Origin: Microbacterium sp. SLBN-154
GTDB lineage: Bacteria > Actinomycetota > Actinomycetes > Actinomycetales > Microbacteriaceae
Direction: 5' to 3'
Assembly (NCBI RefSeq): GCF_006715565.1
Contig: NZ_VFNL01000001.1
Span: 992,001 to 1,056,000 of the forward strand
DNA: 64,000 nucleotides
Shown: positions 42,948 to 51,043 of the stretch, one piece after another
Layout of the letters: every line of letters starts with the position of its first letter
Numbering within the stretch: position 1 is the first letter of the stretch
Notes under the pieces: generated by a model
Seen by the model: only the letters and a program-made list of their open reading frames with translations
The model's database searches: none
What the model was told of the DNA's origin: nothing
Translations under genes and position numbers: made by a program

Positions 42948-43306
42948 GCGGCACCCGTGTCACCGTGACGGGCGGCAACCTGGTCGTCGAGCCGAAGGGT
43001 CTCGACAAGGTCTGGTCGTTCACTCGCCGCATCGTCGTGCCGACGTCGGCTGTCAAAGGCGTCTCCGTCCGCCCCGCCGCTGACGTACGGCCTCGTGGGC
43101 GGAGGTGGCCGGGCCTGCGCCTCTTCGGCAAGGTCTCGGGCAGGTTCGTCTCCGACGGCAGGCGCCAGTTCTGGAACGTCTCCGGTCGCGGCGACGTCGT
43201 GGTCATCCGTCTCGCCTCGCAGCCCCGGTTCGACGAACTCGTCCTCACCGTCGACGACCCCTCTGCCGTCGCCGGGGAGTTGCATCGTCAGGGCTCGAGC
43301 AGCTGA
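42944..43306 (+). CDS. Hypothetical protein, possible PH-like domain
   Basis: 120 residues, soluble and strand-rich: VTGGNLVVEPKGLDKVWSF, then FWNVSGRGDVVVIRLASQPRFDELVLTVDDP. The seven-strand-plus-helix layout is like bacterial PH domains, but identity is weak. GTG 42944 overlaps the protease stop (GTGA). Co-operon position suggests it assists the CPBP protein. Confidence 0.6.
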   Translation: MSGTRVTVTGGNLVVEPKGLDKVWSFTRRIVVPTSAVKGVSVRPAADVRPRGRRWPGLRLFGKVSGRFVSDGRRQFWNVSGRGDVVVIRLASQPRFDELVLTVDDPSAVAGELHRQGSSS

Positions 43307-43340
43307 CGTGCCCGCCTCTGACCGTGGCCCGTCGGATCAG

Positions 43341-43488
43341 AGGCGGCCCCCTCGAGCGCAGTACCGACGAGGGATGCTCGAGGGGGCCCGACTCCACGTC
43401 ACGGCCGCGGGTACGGGTGCCCGCGCGGCGCGGTCAGCCGGGGGAGCGCTGACAGCGTCACCGATCAGGGGAGTCTCCGGTCAGGGTA
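43341..43488 (-). ncRNA. Putative C-rich-loop small RNA B (paralogue of RNA A)
   Basis: Minus-strand element beginning near 43476 after a TACCCT box (43488-43483). It comprises a weak 4-bp hairpin presenting CUCCCC and a 6-bp stem at 43433-43453 closing GCUCCCCCG. A 5-bp stem at 43407-43424 and a terminator stem at 43345-43388 follow. The terminator arms (GGCCCCCTCGAGC) and the preceding GTGNAGTC are shared with RNA A at 29868-30020. The U-tract is poor here (GCCTCTG). Homology over the whole element with a different intergenic context argues for a duplicated RNA gene. Confidence 0.55.
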
Positions 43489-43585
43489 TTGGCCGCTGGC
43501 GGGTCTCACCACGATCTGGGCGGCCGATCCCCGTGTTTCTCATCTGAACTCACCGGGCGCAGCTGGCTTCACATGGGCCGCCTCG

Positions 43586-45151
43586 TCACCGCTCCCGCAT
43601 CGCGCGGGCGATGACCTCGCCGACGAGCACCGCCGACGCGGCGGGCCCGCGGGTAGGGACGACGGGGAGGATCGAGGTGTCCGCGACGCGGAGGCCGGCG
43701 AGGCCGTGAACGCGACCTGCACCGTCCACGACCGGGCCCATCGGAGCCGTGCCGCACATGTGGATCGCCGTGCCGAGGTGCGACAGCATCCACGCGTCGA
43801 GCGTCTCGTCGTCGAGGTCCGATTCGTTGAGCTCCGTCAGCCGACCGCCCATGTCGCGCACGAGCGCGGCCGCCTCCCGGATCCCTGCGCGCAACCGCCG
43901 GCGGTCGTCGACGTCGGCGAGGTAGCGGTACTCGATGCGCGGCGGCGCAGCGGGGTCGGGGGCTTGCAGGGCGAGCGACCCCCGCCCGGCCGGGCATTGC
44001 AGTCCGACGATGAGCGGCAGGTCGTCGCGGTGCGCCACCTGCATCGCGGCGCGCCGCGCCGAGATTCCCGTCACCGCACGCGCGGTGCGGAGAGGATGCC
44101 GCAGTGCGGCCCCGAGCCCCCCGGCGAGGGTGCGCGTGGTTCCCGTCAACAGATACCCCAGCGGCTTCACCGACAGGAGGATCTCGACGTCGGCGTCGGG
44201 ATGGCCGCCGGTGTCGATGTTGACGGCCGCGGGGAACGCGAATCGTTCAGCCGGGTCGATCGTCGGGCCATCCGGTCGCCACGAGAGGGAGATGTCGGGA
44301 TGATCCGAGAACGCCGTTCCCACGGGAAGATCGGCGCGGACCCGGATGTCGAAGCGTTCCAGATCGGCTGCCGGCCCGACACCGGAGGCGAGGAGGATGC
44401 GGGCCGAGCCGATCGCGCCTGCCGAGAGCACGACCTCGTCGGCCCGGATCTCGCCCCGGGAGGTCTCCACGCCGATGGCGCGGATTCCGTCGAAGATCAC
44501 GCGACCCACCGTGGTGCGATCCAGGATCCGCAACCCCGGTCGGGCCCGCACGGCGCCGGGGAGGTACGCCATCGCTGTGTTCACGCGCTGCCCGTCGCGA
44601 ATGTTCGAGGGAACGGGGCCCGCGCCGGGAACCCCCTCCCCGTTCTTGTCGGGCTCCTCGGCGTGTCCCCGCACCCGTGCGGCCCTCAGGAAGGCCGCCG
44701 CGAGGGCCCCCGGCGCCGGCCGCCGCACCGGCATAGGGCCCGTGGAACCGTGCATCGGAGAGTCGGGGAAATCGACGTCGGATTCGATCGCGCGCCACAC
44801 CGGCAGGGCCGCGTCGTACGACCAGCGGTCGCCGCCGACCTGGGCCCACCGGGCATGATCGCCCGAGCGCGCGCGAACGAAGTAGGCGCCGTTGATGGCG
44901 CTCGAGCCACCCAGCATCCGTCCGCGCACGACGGTGTAGGCGAGGTCGGGTGTCAGGTGACCGAGAAACGACCAGTTCGCGGGATGCCCCGGCATGGCGC
45001 CTCGGATGCTGGAGGCGTCGCGCACATCGGGAGCGAAGTCCGGATCGGCTGGTCCTGCCTCCACGAGGATCACGTCGCGGCCGTCATCCTCGGTCAGGCG
45101 GGCGGCCAGGGCCGACCCCGATGATCCTGCACCGACGATGAGTGTGGTCAT
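43586..45151 (-). CDS. mftG: Mycofactocin-system GMC oxidoreductase MftG
   Basis: A 521-residue GMC flavoprotein: FAD motif VGAGSSGSALA at 6-16, GRMLGGSSAING, and the C-terminal catalytic block HLGTAIHMCGTAPMG with the active-site His. In mycobacteria MftG is needed to reoxidise reduced mycofactocin, linking alcohol dehydrogenases to respiration. The start (45151) overlaps the mftR stop by one base. Assignment as MftG rests on linkage to mftR/mftA; other GMC enzymes share the fold. Confidence 0.9.
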   Translation of the reverse strand: MTTLIVGAGSSGSALAARLTEDDGRDVILVEAGPADPDFAPDVRDASSIRGAMPGHPANWSFLGHLTPDLAYTVVRGRMLGGSSAINGAYFVRARSGDHARWAQVGGDRWSYDAALPVWRAIESDVDFPDSPMHGSTGPMPVRRPAPGALAAAFLRAARVRGHAEEPDKNGEGVPGAGPVPSNIRDGQRVNTAMAYLPGAVRARPGLRILDRTTVGRVIFDGIRAIGVETSRGEIRADEVVLSAGAIGSARILLASGVGPAADLERFDIRVRADLPVGTAFSDHPDISLSWRPDGPTIDPAERFAFPAAVNIDTGGHPDADVEILLSVKPLGYLLTGTTRTLAGGLGAALRHPLRTARAVTGISARRAAMQVAHRDDLPLIVGLQCPAGRGSLALQAPDPAAPPRIEYRYLADVDDRRRLRAGIREAAALVRDMGGRLTELNESDLDDETLDAWMLSHLGTAIHMCGTAPMGPVVDGAGRVHGLAGLRVADTSILPVVPTRGPAASAVLVGEVIARAMRER

Positions 45152-45753
45152 CAGCTGGCTCTCCACGCGTCGCCGAATCTGACGAAGGCCTCGTCGATGA
45201 GGGCGAGGAGGTCGGCATCCGGGTGCGCCAGCCACTGCTCGTACGCCGCCAGCGACAGGCCAAGGCACGCCCACGCGATCGCCTGGGGTTCGATCGCGTC
45301 GGGCGGATCACCGAGGCGCTCGGCGACGAACTCGGCGATCACCTGCCGCCACTCCGCGTACCGCAGCGTCGAGTGGGCGGTGAGGCTCGGCACGTTGAAC
45401 AGGAGCCACATGCGCTCCCGGTGGACCGGGATCTCGATGTCGGGGAACCGATTGAACTCCACCACCGCCGTACGCAGGGCATCGCGAAGGGGCAGGTCGT
45501 CGGGGAGACCGGCGAGGTGGGCGCGCATTCCCGCGAGCATGCTCTCGAAGTCGCCCCATGGCAGGTCGTTCTTGGATCGGAAGTACCGGAAGAACGTACG
45601 GCGTCCGATCCCCGCGGCCTCGACGATGTCATCGATGGTGGTCTGCTCGAAGCCGCGCTCCAGGAAGAGGGCGAGCGCGATGTGGCTCAGCTGGCCGTGC
45701 GTCGTGGCGGGAGCGCGCCCCATCCGCGCGCGGGTCTCGGAGCTCACCGGCAC
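45151..45753 (-). CDS. mftR: Mycofactocin-system TetR repressor MftR
   Basis: 200 residues: HTH QTTIDDIVEAAGIGRRTFFRYFRSKNDL. The Trp-rich PWGDFESMLAGMRAHL and RERMWLLFNVPSLTAHSTLRYAEWR segments are diagnostic of the mft TetR subgroup. It faces mftA over a 92-base intergenic region with a promoter and dyad. In mycobacteria MftR is relieved by acyl-CoA; whether this holds here is unknown. Confidence 0.92.
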   Translation of the reverse strand: MPVSSETRARMGRAPATTHGQLSHIALALFLERGFEQTTIDDIVEAAGIGRRTFFRYFRSKNDLPWGDFESMLAGMRAHLAGLPDDLPLRDALRTAVVEFNRFPDIEIPVHRERMWLLFNVPSLTAHSTLRYAEWRQVIAEFVAERLGDPPDAIEPQAIAWACLGLSLAAYEQWLAHPDADLLALIDEAFVRFGDAWRAS

Positions 45754-45762
45754 GGCTCACCC

Positions 45763-45791
45763 TTCCATTCGGCACTGAGTGTCATTAGTAT
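45763..45791 (+). promoter_or_regulatory. mftA promoter and possible MftR site
   Basis: TTCCAT at 45763-45768 (weak -35), 17 bases, then TAGTAT at 45786-45791. Between them CACTGAGTG at 45773-45781 is a palindrome and may be part of the MftR operator. SD GAGGAGGAG lies before ATG 45846. Confidence 0.5.
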
Positions 45792-45845
45792 CGTCCTCAG
45801 CAACGGATCCGCCAACGGCGGCGGATCGCTGAGGAGGAGCTTTTC

Positions 45846-45944
45846 ATGGATCCTGCGAAGACCGAGGCCCCCGATCCGGAGATCGTCGAGACCGACTCCC
45901 TCGTTGAGGAAGTGTCGATCGACGGCATGTGCGGCGTCTACTGA
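45846..45944 (+). CDS. mftA: Mycofactocin precursor peptide MftA
   Basis: A 32-residue peptide ending IDGMCGVY, the invariant MftA C-terminus. Val31 and Tyr32 are the residues modified by MftC (Tyr decarboxylation and a Val-Tyr carbon-carbon bond), then excised by MftE. The N-terminal part is acidic (EAPDPEIVETDSLVEEVS), the leader that binds MftB. It has a strong SD (GAGGAGGAGC). It is missed by automatic calling because of its size. It is followed after four bases by mftB. Confidence 0.97.
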   Translation: MDPAKTEAPDPEIVETDSLVEEVSIDGMCGVY

Positions 45945-45948
45945 CGTC

Positions 45949-46215
45949 ATGGACATGCACGCGCCGTGGCGGCTCAGCCCCCAGGTGTCGGTGCGGCCCG
46001 AGCCGTTCGGAGCATTGCTCTACCACTTCGGCACCCGCAAGCTGTCGTTCCTGAAGGACCGCACGCTGCTGGCCCTGGTGGAGCAGCTCGACAGTTCTGA
46101 CACCCTCGCGGCGGCGTGCGACGCCGCCGGCGTCTCCGTCCCGGATCGCCCCCGATATCTGCGCGCATTGGAGACCCTCGCCGGGTCCGCGATGATCGAA
46201 AGGCGTTCGTCATGA
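45949..46215 (+). CDS. mftB: Mycofactocin peptide chaperone MftB
   Basis: An 88-residue PqqD-like RiPP-recognition element that presents the MftA leader to MftC. It contains VSVRPEPFGALLYHFG and RKLSFLK, both characteristic of MftB, then a helical C-terminal part. ATG 45949 lies four bases after the mftA stop; the 3' end overlaps mftC by 4 bases (ATGA). Confidence 0.95.
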   Translation: MDMHAPWRLSPQVSVRPEPFGALLYHFGTRKLSFLKDRTLLALVEQLDSSDTLAAACDAAGVSVPDRPRYLRALETLAGSAMIERRSS

Positions 46216-47495
46216 CCCTTCTGGCCGACGCCCCGGCATCCCGCCCCACTCGCCTGGTCGACCATTTCGAGCGGGGCCTGGATGCGCCGATCTGCCTGAC
46301 CTGGGAACTGACGTACGCCTGCAATCTCTCGTGCGTGCACTGCCTGTCCAGTTCCGGCCGGCGGGATCCTCGTGAGCTCAGCACCGAGGAGTGCAAAGCC
46401 ATCATCGACGAGCTGGAACGGATGCAGGTGTTCTACGTGAACATCGGCGGGGGTGAGCCGACGGTCCGCAGTGATTTCTGGGAGCTCGTCGACTACGCGA
46501 CGGCTCACCATGTCGGCGTCAAGTTCTCGACCAACGGGGTGAAGATCACCCCCGATGTCGCCGCCCGACTCGCTGCGAACGACTATGTCGACGTACAGAT
46601 CTCGCTCGATGGGACGACCGCCGACGTCAATGACGCGATTCGCGGCCCCCGGTCGTACGAGACGGCGATGCGGGCGATGCAGAATCTGTCGGATGCCGGG
46701 ATGCGCGGATTCAAGCTGTCGGTGGTGTGCACCCGCACCAACATCGCTCAGCTGGACCACTTCAAGGTCATCGCGGATCAGTACGGGGCGCAACTGCGAC
46801 TGACGCGGCTTCGTCCTTCCGGTCGCGGGGCGGACGTCTGGGACGATCTCCACCCGACCCGCGAGCAGCAGCGCGAGCTCTACGAGTGGCTCGTCGCTCA
46901 CGGTGACGACGTCCTCACCGGAGACTCGTTCTTCCACCTTTCGGCCTACGGATCCTCCCTCCCGGGGCTGAATCTGTGCGGTGCGGGGCGCGTGGTCTGC
47001 CTCATCGACCCCGTCGGCGACGTCTACGCCTGTCCGTTCGCCATCCACGACGAATTCCTCGCCGGAAGCGTCCGCGAAGCGGGCTTCCAGGAGGTCTGGC
47101 AGCGATCCGATCTGTTCGCCCGTCTCCGTCAACCGCAGTCGGGCGGCGCCTGTACGTCGTGCCAGTTCTTCGACTCCTGCAAGGGCGGCTGCATGGCTGC
47201 GAAGTTCTTCACCGGTCTGCCTCTCGACGGTCCCGACCCCGAATGCGTGCGCGGCTTCGGGGAGGAGCTGCTCAAGACCAAGGGCGCCGTGCCGCAGCCA
47301 TCCCAGGACCACTCTCACCGCACCTCCCCACCGCGGTCTCGACCCGTCAGGGTCAGCATCGGCCGTCGCGACGACATCACGGCGCCGCCGGTGAGCGCCT
47401 GCGCGGAGAGCCCGCTCGCGGGCTTCACACCGACATCCCACCCCGCCCACGAGGGCGCTCATCTCTCAGGAGGTCCTCACTCCCGCACCGCGTGA
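46212..47495 (+). CDS. mftC: Mycofactocin radical SAM maturase MftC
   Basis: A 427-residue radical SAM/SPASM enzyme. The SAM cluster cysteines are C37, C41 and C44 (ACNLSCVHC). The GGGEP motif follows, and the C-terminal SPASM cysteines are in LCGAGRVVC, YACPF and CTSCQFFDSCKGGC. It decarboxylates the MftA C-terminal tyrosine and then links it to valine. After the usual end the protein carries an extra ~70-residue Pro/Ser/His-rich tail not expected in MftC. Confidence 0.97.
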   Translation: MTLLADAPASRPTRLVDHFERGLDAPICLTWELTYACNLSCVHCLSSSGRRDPRELSTEECKAIIDELERMQVFYVNIGGGEPTVRSDFWELVDYATAHHVGVKFSTNGVKITPDVAARLAANDYVDVQISLDGTTADVNDAIRGPRSYETAMRAMQNLSDAGMRGFKLSVVCTRTNIAQLDHFKVIADQYGAQLRLTRLRPSGRGADVWDDLHPTREQQRELYEWLVAHGDDVLTGDSFFHLSAYGSSLPGLNLCGAGRVVCLIDPVGDVYACPFAIHDEFLAGSVREAGFQEVWQRSDLFARLRQPQSGGACTSCQFFDSCKGGCMAAKFFTGLPLDGPDPECVRGFGEELLKTKGAVPQPSQDHSHRTSPPRSRPVRVSIGRRDDITAPPVSACAESPLAGFTPTSHPAHEGAHLSGGPHSRTA

Positions 47496-47561
47496 CATCG
47501 CTTCACTCGACGACCGCGCCGCGGTCGCGGCGATGTCGTGCGCCTTGAGAAAGGAACATCG

Positions 47562-48371
47562 ATGGCTGGACGAGTCGAAGGCAAGGTCGCGCTCATCACC
47601 GGAGCCGCCCGCGGACAGGGGCGCAGCCACGCGCTCCGGCTGGCAGAGGAGGGCGCCGACATCATCGCCGTGGACCTCTGCGCCCCCGTGCCGAATCTGC
47701 AGTATCCGCCTGCAACGGAGGAAGACCTCGCCGAGACGGTTCGACAGGTCGAGGCGCTCGATCGCCGGATCGTTGCGACGAAGACCGACGTCCGCGACCG
47801 GGATGCCTTCAAGGCCGCGATCGACGAGGGCGTCGCCGCGCTGGGCCGACTCGACATCGTCGTCGGCAACGCCGGCATCTGCATCATCGCCGCCTATGAC
47901 GAGGTGACTCCGCAGATCTGGGACGACACGATCGCCACCAATCTCACCGGTGTGTTCAACACCGTGCAGCTCTCGGCGCCGCACCTCATCTCGGCGGGCG
48001 GAGGTTCGATCATCCTGACCAGCTCGGCGGCCGGGCTCAAGGGTCTGCCCTTCCTCGCCCCCTACGTGGCGTCGAAGTGGGGCGTGACCGGCCTCGGCAA
48101 AGCCTTCGCGGCGGAACTCGCGGTTCACAACATCCGGGTCAACACCCTGCACCCCACGGGTGTCGCCACGCCGATGGGCGAGATGGGCAACGCCTTCCCG
48201 CCGCTGCTGGAGAAGAACCCGAACCTTGGGGGGATGCTCACCAACATGCTTCCGGTCCAGGTCACCGAACCTCGTGATCAGTCGAACGCCGTCCTGTTCC
48301 TCGCCAGTGACGAAGCCCGGTACGTCACCGCGATGGCGATGACCGTCGACGCCGGGAACACCCAGTACTGA
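47562..48371 (+). CDS. Mycofactocin-coupled SDR family oxidoreductase (1)
   Basis: 269 residues of the mycofactocin-dependent SDR class (carveol dehydrogenase-like). It has [31 protein letters not shown], the class-specific long insert between beta-2 and beta-3 ([19 protein letters not shown]), and the YxxxK tetrad in PYVASKWG. In this class NAD stays bound and electrons pass to mycofactocin. GAAAGGAAC precedes ATG 47562. The substrate is an alcohol, unidentified. Confidence 0.93.
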   Translation: MAGRVEGKVALITGAARGQGRSHALRLAEEGADIIAVDLCAPVPNLQYPPATEEDLAETVRQVEALDRRIVATKTDVRDRDAFKAAIDEGVAALGRLDIVVGNAGICIIAAYDEVTPQIWDDTIATNLTGVFNTVQLSAPHLISAGGGSIILTSSAAGLKGLPFLAPYVASKWGVTGLGKAFAAELAVHNIRVNTLHPTGVATPMGEMGNAFPPLLEKNPNLGGMLTNMLPVQVTEPRDQSNAVLFLASDEARYVTAMAMTVDAGNTQY

Positions 48372-48417
48372 CCCCGGTACTCACAGACCCCGTCCGATAA
48401 CCCGAGAAAGGAACATC

Positions 48418-49230
48418 ATGGGAGTCCTCGAAGGCAAAGTCGCCTTCATCACCGGAGCGGCGCGCGGTCAAGGTCGCGCGCACGCCATCCGTCTCGCCCA
48501 GGAGGGCGCAGACATCATCGCGGTGGACATCGCCGCGCAGATCGACTCCGTCGCCTACCCGATGGCGACACCCGAGGATCTGGAAGAGACCGTGCGGCTG
48601 GTCGAGGAACTCGATCGCCGTATCCACGCAGTGCCGGCCGACGTGCGCGATCGCGCAGCCCTGCAGGCCGCGTTCGACGGCGGAGTGGCCTCGCTGGGCG
48701 GGTGCGACATCGTGCTCGGCAACGCCGGCATCGCTCCCCTGTCCATGCATCCCACCGAGCAGGAGTGGTTCGACGTCATCGACGTTAACCTCACCGGGGT
48801 CTACCACACGGTCGAAGTTGCCAAGCAGGCCCTCATCGACCGCGGCGGGGGTGCCATCGTGCTCACCAGCTCCACGGCAGGCCTCGCCGGAATCGGCGGC
48901 GCGACACCCGGCGGGCTCGGGTACACGGCGGCTAAGCACGGCGTGGTCGGTCTCATGCGCTCGTACGCGAACCAGCTCGCGCAGTACAGCATCCGTGTGA
49001 ACACGATCCACCCCACCGGTGTGGACACCCCGATGGTCGTGAACGACGTCATGCAGGAGTTCCTCCAGAGCGATCCGCAGCTCAGCAACGCCATGGCCAA
49101 CGCCCTGCCGGTGCCGATGCTCGACGCGGTCGACATCAGCAACGCCGTCCTGTTCCTCGTCTCCGACGCCGGCCGCTACGTCACCGGTGTGACGCTGCCC
49201 GTCGACGCCGGGTTCCTCAACAAGCGCTGA
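48418..49230 (+). CDS. Mycofactocin-coupled SDR family oxidoreductase (2)
   Basis: 270 residues, same class as its neighbours: [20 protein letters not shown] and the insert [21 protein letters not shown]. The catalytic tetrad includes YTAAKHG. It differs from copies 1 and 3 in the substrate loop ([18 protein letters not shown]) and C-terminus (VDAGFLNKR), so it may oxidise a different alcohol. Identical GAAAGGAACATC ribosome-binding leader to copy 1. Confidence 0.93.
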   Translation: MGVLEGKVAFITGAARGQGRAHAIRLAQEGADIIAVDIAAQIDSVAYPMATPEDLEETVRLVEELDRRIHAVPADVRDRAALQAAFDGGVASLGGCDIVLGNAGIAPLSMHPTEQEWFDVIDVNLTGVYHTVEVAKQALIDRGGGAIVLTSSTAGLAGIGGATPGGLGYTAAKHGVVGLMRSYANQLAQYSIRVNTIHPTGVDTPMVVNDVMQEFLQSDPQLSNAMANALPVPMLDAVDISNAVLFLVSDAGRYVTGVTLPVDAGFLNKR

Positions 49231-49245
49231 AGAAAGGAGATCGTC

Positions 49246-50079
49246 ATGGGACGACTCGACGGAAAGGTCGCCTTCATCACCGGAGCGGCGCGCGGGCAGG
49301 GGCGCTCGCACGCGATACGTCTCGCTCAGGAGGGTGCGGACATCATCGCCGTTGACCTCGCCGCGCAGGTGGACACGGTTCCGTATCCGATGGCCACGCC
49401 GGAGGATCTCGCCGAGACGGTCCGCCAGGTCGAGGCGCTGGATCGCCGGATCGTGGCGACCCAGGCGGATGTCCGCGACGTCGACGGTCTCCGGCAGGCG
49501 GTGGATGCGGGGGTGGCGGATCTCGGCAGGCTCGACATCGTCAGCGCCAATGCCGGGATCTTCTCCAATGCCCGGGCAGAGGATCTCACCGAGGTCGAAT
49601 GGGACGACATGATCGACATCAACCTCAAGGGGGTGTGGCTCACGGCGAAAGTCGCGATCCCCCACCTTCGCGCGGCCGGTGGCGGATCGATCATCATCAC
49701 CAGTTCGGCAGCTGGGCTCAAGGGCTATCCGAACTTCATCCACTACGTCGCTGCCAAGCACGGTGTGATCGGCATCATGCGCACGCTGGCGCTGGAGCTG
49801 GCCCCCGACTTCATCCGCGTCAACTCGCTGCATCCGACGTCGGTAGACACCGACATGATCCAGAACCCCGCGCTCTACGCGCTCTTCGCGCCCGACCTCG
49901 CACCCGAGGAGCGCACGCGCGAAGTACTCGGGGAACGGTTCGCCGCGCTCAATGCGCTGCCCATCCCGTGGGTGGAGTCGGTCGACATCTCCAACGCGCT
50001 GCTGTGGCTCGCCTCCGACGAGGCGCGCTACGTCACCGGCGTGACCCTCCCGGTCGACGCCGGCAACACGCAGAAGTAG
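49246..50079 (+). CDS. Mycofactocin-coupled SDR family oxidoreductase (3)
   Basis: 277 residues: [22 protein letters not shown], insert [28 protein letters not shown] catalytic block and VDAGNTQK end. Slightly longer substrate-lid region (YALFAPDLAPEERTREVLGERFAAL) than copies 1 and 2. AAAGGAG lies before ATG 49246. Third of a tandem SDR trio between mftC and the MoxR gene. Confidence 0.93.
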   Translation: MGRLDGKVAFITGAARGQGRSHAIRLAQEGADIIAVDLAAQVDTVPYPMATPEDLAETVRQVEALDRRIVATQADVRDVDGLRQAVDAGVADLGRLDIVSANAGIFSNARAEDLTEVEWDDMIDINLKGVWLTAKVAIPHLRAAGGGSIIITSSAAGLKGYPNFIHYVAAKHGVIGIMRTLALELAPDFIRVNSLHPTSVDTDMIQNPALYALFAPDLAPEERTREVLGERFAALNALPIPWVESVDISNALLWLASDEARYVTGVTLPVDAGNTQK

Positions 50080-50098
50080 CAGGGAAAGAGAGAACGAC

Positions 50099-51037
50099 GT
50101 GACGATCGACGCACTGTCCGACGTGGAGAATGCGGACACCCTCCGCCAGAACCGTGCGAAGATCGCCGCGCACCTCGTCGGCCGCGAGCGTGAACTGGAG
50201 CTCACGCTCGCGGCCGTCGCCGCGGGCCGCGACATCGTGCTGGAAGGTCCCCCGGGTACGAGCAAGACCACGATTCTCCGGGCGATCACCGACGAGTGGG
50301 GCATTCCGCTGCTCTTCGTGGAGGGCAACGCCGACCTCACACCGGCGAAGCTCGTCGGTCATCACAACCCCGCCCGCGTGCTCCGGGAGGACTATTCGCC
50401 CGAGAACTTCGTCCCCGGGCCGCTGCTGGAGGCCATGCAGCGCGGAGGGTTCCTCTACATCGAGGAGTTCAACCGTGCCCCGGAAGACACCCTCAACACG
50501 CTCCTGACAGCGATGGCCGATCGGTCGATCACGGTGCCACGGGTGGGGCGCATCGACGCATTGCCGACCTTCCGGGTCATCGCGTCGATGAACCCCTACG
50601 ACAACGTGGGGACCACGCGCCTCTCCACGAGCGTGCACGACCGCCTCAACCGGCTCGCGGTGGACTACCAGAGCGCTGAGGAGGAGGAGCGGATCGTCTC
50701 CCTCCGCACCGGCGCGCGCGGACTCCTCGCCGAACGCGCGGTGGTGGATGCGGTCGCCGTGACGCGGGCCACTCGCGAGCATCCCGACGTTCGTCAGGGC
50801 TCGAGCGTCCGAGGTGCGATCGACACCACCCTGGTCGCCCTCCGTCTCGCGGCCCTCCGCGGACACACCGAACCGGGGGCCGCGGAGTACCCCGAGCTGA
50901 TGTACGACGCCATGGTGGTGGCGCTGTCGGGCCGCATCCATCTGGATGAGGCTGTGGAGACGACGCCGGAGGCGGTGCTGCGGGAGATCTGGGAGGACCG
51001 CTTCGTGCTCGAACCGCGCCAGGCCGCGCCCGGGTGA
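50099..51037 (+). CDS. MoxR-family AAA+ ATPase
   Basis: 312 residues. Walker A EGPPGTSKTT at 49-58, Walker B FLYIEEFNRA, and the sensor-1 region VIASMNPYDNVGTTRLS are intact. MoxR ATPases pair with VWA proteins to insert metal or cofactor into partner enzymes (methanol dehydrogenase, CO dehydrogenase CoxD). Here the partner VWA gene follows 6 bases later. Position inside the mft array suggests maturation of a mycofactocin-linked enzyme. GTG start at 50099. Confidence 0.9.
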   Translation: MTIDALSDVENADTLRQNRAKIAAHLVGRERELELTLAAVAAGRDIVLEGPPGTSKTTILRAITDEWGIPLLFVEGNADLTPAKLVGHHNPARVLREDYSPENFVPGPLLEAMQRGGFLYIEEFNRAPEDTLNTLLTAMADRSITVPRVGRIDALPTFRVIASMNPYDNVGTTRLSTSVHDRLNRLAVDYQSAEEEERIVSLRTGARGLLAERAVVDAVAVTRATREHPDVRQGSSVRGAIDTTLVALRLAALRGHTEPGAAEYPELMYDAMVVALSGRIHLDEAVETTPEAVLREIWEDRFVLEPRQAAPG

Positions 51038-51043
51038 AGAGAA

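Noticed and set aside
48325..50340. A 671-codon open frame antisense to the SDR trio
   Set aside because: Its repetitive look (HPADGD-like repeats) is the mirror of three paralogous SDR genes, not a repeat protein.
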